Assembly: GCA_021810175.1 (NCBI GenBank)
Contig: JAJZJJ010000059.1
Coordinates: forward strand, 1-9,846
DNA length: 9,846 nt
DNA from: Acidobacteriota bacterium
GTDB taxonomy: Bacteria; Acidobacteriota; Terriglobia; Terriglobales; Acidobacteriaceae
Direction: 5' to 3'
In this document: positions 6,232 to 9,846 of the stretch, one piece after another
Layout of the letters: every line of letters begins with the position of its first letter
Numbering within the stretch: the first letter of the stretch is position 1
The notes under the pieces: generated by a model
The model's input: only the letters and a program-made list of their open reading frames with translations
Told to the model about the DNA's origin: nothing
The model's database searches: none
Made by a program: the position numbers and the translations under genes

Positions 6232-7623
6232 ATGTTTGAGAAGTTTGCGAATATATTCCGGATCCCCGATCTGCGCAGGCGAGTCCTGTTCACGCTGGGA
6301 GTGCTGGCCGTATACCGGCTGGGCGCCCACATCACAACCCCGGGCGTGAACGTACAGGCGCTGCAGGCGTTTTTTAACAACCAGGCCGGCTCCTCGCTGG
6401 GGCTGGTGGACCTGTTCAGCGGCGGCAACCTTCGCAAGCTGACGGTTTTCGCGCTGGGGATCATGCCGTACATTACGGCGTCGATTATCTTCCAGCTGCT
6501 GACGGTGGTTTACGAGCCACTGGCCAAGCTGCAGAAGGAAGGCGAACTGGGGCGGCGGAAGATCACGCAGTGGACCCGGTATGTCACGGTGCTGCTGGGC
6601 GTGGTGCAGTCGGCGGCTATTGCGATCGCGCTGGAAAGCTCGTCGAGCAATCTGGTGCTGAATCCGGGCATCGGCTTTGTGCTGATGACGATTCTGACGC
6701 TGACGACGGGCACAACCTTCATCATGTGGCTGGGCGAGCAGATCACGGAGCGGGGAATCGGCAACGGCATGAGTTTGCTGATCTTCGCCGGCATTGTGGT
6801 GGGTTTGCCGACAGGCATCGCCGATCTCTATAACACGATCCAAACGAAGCGATTTGGCGGATTCACCATTCCGGCAGTGGTCATCCTGATTGCGTTCATG
6901 ATTGCGGTGGTTGCGTTCATCGTCTGGGTGGAGCAGTCGGAACGGCGCATCCCGGTGCAGTACGCCAAGCGAATCGTCGGACGGCGGATGATGGGTGGGC
7001 AGTCGACACACCTGCCGCTAAAGGTGAACTCCGGTGGCGTGATGCCGATTATCTTTGCGGCATCGGTGCTGTCGGCGCCGATGCTGTTCGCGCAGGCCGC
7101 CTTCGTGAAGAACAGCGATTTCCTGTCGCGGGTCTTTCGGGATCTGGGGCCGGGCGAACCGATGTACGAGCTGCTGTACATCGTCGCGATTGTCTTCTTC
7201 GCCTACTTTTACATTTCCATTGTTTTCCGGCCCGACGATATTGCCGACAACATGCGCAAGTACGGCGGGTTCATTCCGGGTATTCGGCCGGGCAAGCGGA
7301 CATCGGATTTCGTGAACGATATTCTGACGCGGATCACCCTGGTGGGAGCGCTTTATCTGATCGTAGTGGCGATTATTCCGCAGCTGCTGATCAGCGGCAT
7401 CCATCTGAATCACCTGTGGCTGATCGGCAGCTGGTTCGAGCATCTGCCGTTGTGGGTGACGAACGGCATGGGCTTTAACTTTTACTTCGGCGGCACTTCG
7501 TTGCTGATCGTGGTGGGTGTGGCGATGGACACGGTGAACCAGATCGAATCGCACCTGATCATGCGGCACTATGAGGGCTTCTCGCCGAAGAGCGGCCGAG
7601 TGCGGGGAAGGCGGGCCTGGTAG
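6232..7623 (+). CDS. secY: Preprotein translocase channel subunit SecY
   Basis: The 463-residue membrane protein is the central pore of the SecYEG translocon, which exports unfolded proteins and inserts membrane proteins with SecA or the ribosome. About ten hydrophobic segments are visible, near residues 18-35, 70-93, 117-134, 147-167, 180-193, 213-233, 268-290, 314-332, 368-388 and 420-436. Family motifs include MPYITASIIFQLL (78-90), GEQITERGIGNGMSL (168-182), EQSERRIPVQYAKR (234-247), GFIPGIRPGKRTSDF (346-360) and FYFGGTSLLIVVGVAMD (417-433). The loop between segments 9 and 10 (about 389-416) is longer than in E. coli. The ATG at 6232 lacks a good Shine-Dalgarno. It is preceded by an overlapping 8-codon ORF. 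The stop codon abuts adk with no gap. Confidence 0.98.
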   Translation: MFEKFANIFRIPDLRRRVLFTLGVLAVYRLGAHITTPGVNVQALQAFFNNQAGSSLGLVDLFSGGNLRKLTVFALGIMPYITASIIFQLLTVVYEPLAKLQKEGELGRRKITQWTRYVTVLLGVVQSAAIAIALESSSSNLVLNPGIGFVLMTILTLTTGTTFIMWLGEQITERGIGNGMSLLIFAGIVVGLPTGIADLYNTIQTKRFGGFTIPAVVILIAFMIAVVAFIVWVEQSERRIPVQYAKRIVGRRMMGGQSTHLPLKVNSGGVMPIIFAASVLSAPMLFAQAAFVKNSDFLSRVFRDLGPGEPMYELLYIVAIVFFAYFYISIVFRPDDIADNMRKYGGFIPGIRPGKRTSDFVNDILTRITLVGALYLIVVAIIPQLLISGIHLNHLWLIGSWFEHLPLWVTNGMGFNFYFGGTSLLIVVGVAMDTVNQIESHLIMRHYEGFSPKSGRVRGRRAW

Positions 7624-8340
7624 ATGGAATCTGCGGTAGCGGACAGAGGCGCAGGGGAGAAGGATTCGCTGAGGGGAAAGCCGGGGCCGATTCTGCTGCT
7701 GGGCGCTCCGGGAGTCGGGAAGGGAACTCAGGCGAAGGAGCTGGTGGCGAAGTGGAATATACCCCAGATCTCCACCGGTGACCTGCTGCGATCGAACCGC
7801 GACCGGAAGACTCCGTTGGGAATGCAGGCCAAAGAGCTGATGGATCAGGGACGCTTGGTTCCGGACGAGTTAGTCAACCAGATGGTGGCCGAGCGGCTGA
7901 AGCAGCCGGACACGGAAAAGGGCTACATTCTGGACGGCTATCCGCGGACGCTGGGGCAGGCGAACTGGCTGGACGGGCAGATAGGGGCGGATTCCGGCGC
8001 CCTGCCGGTGATTGCGGTGAGTATCCAGGTCGGCTATACTCAACTCTTGCGCCGTATTACCGGGCGACGCAGCTGCCCAGTCTGCGGGACGATCTACAAC
8101 ATCTACCTGCAGCCACCAAAGGTCGATGAGAAGTGCGACCTGGACGGGACACCTCTGGTGCGGCGTTCCGACGATACCGAGGAAGTTTTCAGGGAGCGAA
8201 TGCGGACGTACGATTCGCAGACGGCGCCGGTGGTGGAACACTACCGCACGCTGGGCCGATTTGAGGAAGTGGATGGAGACCAGGCGGTGAACGCGGTGGC
8301 TGCCGGAGTGATGGCAGCGGTGGCGCGCCTGAGGAGTTAA
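7624..8340 (+). CDS. adk: Adenylate kinase, zinc-binding LID type
   Basis: The 238-residue product catalyses ATP + AMP = 2 ADP in the cytoplasm. It has the P-loop GAPGVGKGT (27-35), AMP-binding STGDLLR (50-56) and DGYPRT (104-109), and a long LID domain. The LID carries C151-x2-C154-x16-C171-x2-D174, the classic zinc site of Gram-positive-type kinases. The ATG at 7624 directly follows the secY stop. No later ATG, GTG or TTG before the P-loop looks usable, so the protein seems to carry about 20 extra N-terminal residues (MESAVADRGAGEKDSLRGK) before the usual family start. The ribosome binding site is poor; GGGGAAGG at 7605-7612 is about 11 bases away, and coupling to secY is likely. The end of the gene supplies the map ribosome binding site. 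Confidence 0.97.
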   Translation: MESAVADRGAGEKDSLRGKPGPILLLGAPGVGKGTQAKELVAKWNIPQISTGDLLRSNRDRKTPLGMQAKELMDQGRLVPDELVNQMVAERLKQPDTEKGYILDGYPRTLGQANWLDGQIGADSGALPVIAVSIQVGYTQLLRRITGRRSCPVCGTIYNIYLQPPKVDEKCDLDGTPLVRRSDDTEEVFRERMRTYDSQTAPVVEHYRTLGRFEEVDGDQAVNAVAAGVMAAVARLRS

Positions 8341-8343
8341 GGG

Positions 8344-9096
8344 GTGGCGATCACGATCAGAACGCCGCAGGAGATTGAAAAGCTGCGGCGGAGCGGGCAG
8401 GTGGTTCGGGAGATTCTGGATCAGGTCCGCAAGGCAGCTCAGCCGGGGGCATCGACTCTGGATCTGGAGGCGGTGGCCGTGGCGAAGATGAAGGAATTGG
8501 GGGCGACTCCGGCATTCAAGGGATACCGGGGTTATCCCTGTGTACTGTGTACTTCGGTGAACGACGAAGTGGTACACGGAATCCCGTCGGCGGAACGGAA
8601 GCTGAAGGACGGCGACATCGTTTCGATCGATACGGGCGTGGTGATGGACGGGTACTACGGCGATTCGGCCATTACGGTGGCGGTCGGCGAGAAGATCAGG
8701 CCGAAGACGCGGAGGCTGCTGGAGGTTACGGAAGCATCGCTGCGGAGCGGAATCCGGGAAGTGAAGGCCGGAGCCACGCTGGGCGATGTGGGAGCGGCGG
8801 TACAGGATGCGGTGGAAGCGGCTGGATTCAGCGTGGTACGGGATTTTGTGGGCCATGGGATCGGAACGAAGCTGCACGAGGATCCGCAGGTGCCGAATTA
8901 TGGTGAGCGGGGACGAGGGCAGAAGCTGAAAGCCGGCATGGTGCTGGCGATTGAACCGATGGTGAATGTTGGAAGTCCGGACGTCCGGGTGCTGAAGGAT
9001 GGCTGGACGGCGGTGACCGAGGATGGGAGCCTGAGCGCGCATTTTGAGCACACCGTGGTGGTAACGGCCGACGGCGCTCTGGTCCTGACAGAGTAG
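8344..9096 (+). CDS. map: Methionine aminopeptidase, type I
   Basis: The 250-residue product removes the N-terminal Met from new proteins after deformylation, when the next residue is small. The fold starts TPQEIEKLRRSGQVVREIL. The five metal ligands are all present: D96 (SIDTGV), D107 (YGDSA), H171 (GHGIG), E204 (AIEPM) and E235 (FEHTVVV). Substrate-site residues H78 (VVHGIP) and H178 (LHEDP) are also present. It lacks the N-terminal SH3-binding zinc-finger extension seen in some type I enzymes. The start is GTG at 8344, supported by GAGGAG at 8331-8336 inside the end of adk and by the usual distance to the first helix. The 3-base gap to adk points to coupled translation. Confidence 0.98.
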   Translation: MAITIRTPQEIEKLRRSGQVVREILDQVRKAAQPGASTLDLEAVAVAKMKELGATPAFKGYRGYPCVLCTSVNDEVVHGIPSAERKLKDGDIVSIDTGVVMDGYYGDSAITVAVGEKIRPKTRRLLEVTEASLRSGIREVKAGATLGDVGAAVQDAVEAAGFSVVRDFVGHGIGTKLHEDPQVPNYGERGRGQKLKAGMVLAIEPMVNVGSPDVRVLKDGWTAVTEDGSLSAHFEHTVVVTADGALVLTE

Positions 9097-9127
9097 GGAC
9101 GCAACAGAACCGAAGCGAAGGTAACGA

Positions 9128-9349
9128 TTGTCGAAGGAAGACGCGATTGAGGTAATGGCAACGGTGCTCGAGACGTTGCCGAATGCCATGTTCAAAGTGA
9201 AGCTCGAGAGCGGCGGGCACGAAGTTCTTGCCCACGTATCCGGGCGGATGAGAAAGAACTTTATCCGCATCCTTCCGGGAGATCGGGTCGCAGTGGAGCT
9301 CAGTCCCTACGATCTGAATCGTGGACGGATTGTGTATCGCTATAAATAA
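9128..9349 (+). CDS. infA: Translation initiation factor IF-1
   Basis: The 73-residue product is a single S1/OB-fold protein matching IF-1 from end to end: [20 protein letters not shown] (2-21), [20 protein letters not shown] (31-50) and the signature [17 protein letters not shown] (56-72). IF-1 binds the 30S A site and works with IF-2 and IF-3. The start is a TTG at 9128: it gives the conserved MSKED N-terminus and has GAAGG at 9117-9121. An ATG at 9155 would cut away the first strand and is unlikely. The infA-rpmJ pair between map and rpsM is the usual order in phyla that keep infA in this cluster. Confidence 0.97.
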   Translation: MSKEDAIEVMATVLETLPNAMFKVKLESGGHEVLAHVSGRMRKNFIRILPGDRVAVELSPYDLNRGRIVYRYK

Positions 9350-9385
9350 CAGGGGCTTAGGTCTTTGTTGTGAGGAAGTTGGGCA

Positions 9386-9499
9386 ATGAAGGTTCGTGCA
9401 TCAGTGAAGGCAATTTGCGCCAAGTGCAAGGTGATTCACCGGCAGGGCGTGGTTCGGGTGATCTGCGAGAACCCGAAGCATAAGCAGCGCCAGGGGTAA
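9386..9499 (+). CDS. rpmJ: 50S ribosomal protein L36, zinc-binding (C+) form
   Basis: This is a 37-residue gene, [20 protein letters not shown] then [17 protein letters not shown], and it matches L36 along its full length. The zinc ligands are C11, C14, C27 and H32, so this is the zinc-dependent form rather than the cysteine-free paralog used under zinc starvation in some bacteria. L36 is a late 50S protein near the base of the L7/L12 stalk. The ATG at 9386 has TGAGGAA at 9371-9377. It lies 36 bases after infA and is followed immediately by a long hairpin and a 168-base gap before rpsM. Confidence 0.98.
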   Translation: MKVRASVKAICAKCKVIHRQGVVRVICENPKHKQRQG

Positions 9500-9526
9500 G
9501 CGGCGCAACTGAGAGAGTTACGCCGC
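9500..9526 (+). promoter_or_regulatory. Long hairpin directly after rpmJ
   Basis: GCGGCG (9500-9505) pairs with CGCCGC (9521-9526). After one C/A mismatch, AACT (9507-9510) pairs with AGTT (9516-9519) around the loop GAGAG. The stem therefore has ten pairs and one mismatch, starting at the base after the rpmJ stop. No T-run follows, so it is not a standard intrinsic terminator. It could stabilise the upstream mRNA 3' end or open the leader of the alpha operon. Confidence 0.4.
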
Positions 9527-9667
9527 CGGCATGGGGCGGGGGCTAGTTAGCCACAGAAAGGCTTGCGATGAACCCCGGGTTTCGGCCCAGACTCTCACCA
9601 CTCCGGTTCGAATGGACTGGAAAACGGCTTCGGCCCCTGATGGCGGAAGCAACACGAAGGACACCGT
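9527..9667 (+). promoter_or_regulatory. Rest of rpmJ-rpsM spacer; candidate alpha-operon leader
   Basis: No supported gene lies here. GGCTA-GT-TAGCC at 9541-9552 is a short near-palindrome. GGCTTCGGCC near 9627-9636 can form a 3-bp stem with a UUCG loop. The rpsM Shine-Dalgarno GAAGGAC ends at 9661. In E. coli, S4 represses the alpha operon by binding a pseudoknot over the start of rpsM, so control at this place is reasonable. I cannot identify that fold here and see no convincing promoter. Confidence 0.25.
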
Positions 9668-9846
9668 ATGGCACGTATTGCAGGCGTCGATCTGCCGCGT
9701 AACAAGCAGGCGAGAATCGCGCTGACGTACATCTACGGGATTGGCGATCCGCGCGCGGCGAAGATTCTGGCTGCGGCGAACGTGGATCCATTCCGGAAGA
9801 TTCAGGAGCTCGGCGAAGACGAGGTCAACCGCATCCGTCAGGTCAT
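9668..9846 (+). CDS. rpsM: 30S ribosomal protein S13, N-terminal part (cut by window edge)
   Basis: The first 59 codons are present and the gene runs off the right edge. The N-terminus [20 protein letters not shown] then [14 protein letters not shown] is the conserved S13 start, and [12 protein letters not shown] follows at 48-59. S13 lies in the 30S head, contacts L5 in bridge B1a/B1b, and reaches P-site tRNA with its C-terminal tail (not in the window). The ATG at 9668 has GAAGGAC a few bases upstream. It normally opens the alpha operon (rpsM-rpsK-rpsD-rpoA-rplQ), so rpsK is expected next. Confidence 0.97.
   Translation, partial: MARIAGVDLPRNKQARIALTYIYGIGDPRAAKILAAANVDPFRKIQELGEDEVNRIRQV

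Noticed and set aside
9341..9346. TATAAA near the end of infA as a -10 box for rpmJ
   Set aside because: No acceptable -35 at 16-18 bases upstream, and the bases encode the conserved IF-1 C-terminus.
9596..9625. tRNA T-loop-like GGTTCGAAT in the rpmJ-rpsM spacer
   Set aside because: The flanking 5-base arms (TCCGG and GGACT) do not pair, and no acceptor, D or anticodon arms are visible.
9531..9725. Small open frame across the rpmJ-rpsM spacer into rpsM
   Set aside because: It overlaps the rpsM start in another frame, shows no domain, and has no convincing start signal.

Overview
This GC-rich window is a continuous stretch of the bacterial S10-spc-alpha ribosomal protein cluster, with every gene on the + strand. 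It opens inside rpsC (S3) and closes inside rpsM (S13). The order is rpsC'-rplP-rpmC-rpsQ-rplN-rplX-rplE-rpsN-rpsH-rplF-rplR-rpsE-rpmD-rplO-secY-adk-map-infA-rpmJ-rpsM'. Because adk, map and infA lie between secY and rpmJ, this is not the enterobacterial layout. The zinc-type S14, zinc-type adenylate kinase, GC-rich coding and recalled protein similarity suggest Acidobacteriota, perhaps the Solibacter/Bryobacter side. That is an impression from memory; no search was run.

Layout: 1-1463 is the end of the S10 operon (S3, L16, L29, S17). 1585-6183 is the spc operon proper (L14, L24, L5, S14, S8, L6, L18, S5, L30, L15). 6232-9096 is a secretion and maturation block: the SecY channel, adenylate kinase and methionine aminopeptidase, packed with gaps of 0 and 3 bases. 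9128-9499 holds initiation factor IF-1 and L36, and 9668 onward starts the alpha operon with S13. No gene-free stretch exceeds 300 bases; the longest is the 183-base rpsH-rplF spacer.

The products work together. They include parts of both ribosomal subunits, the factor that assists initiation, the enzyme that trims the initiator methionine, the membrane channel that accepts ribosome-bound secretory chains, and a nucleotide kinase that balances AMP, ADP and ATP.

The window is essentially housekeeping, and I see no phage, transposon, CRISPR, defence or biosynthetic system. What stands out is between the genes. Several spacers are long for a ribosomal operon (121, 131, 142, 183 and 168 bases) and carry GC-rich inverted repeats. 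The best is a four-segment, mutually exclusive hairpin arrangement before rplF. A short sequence motif recurs in three spacers. Protein-level oddities are a 72-residue histone-H1-like Lys/Ala tail on L29, an enlarged periplasmic loop in SecY, an N-terminal extension on adenylate kinase, and a secY start without a clear Shine-Dalgarno site.
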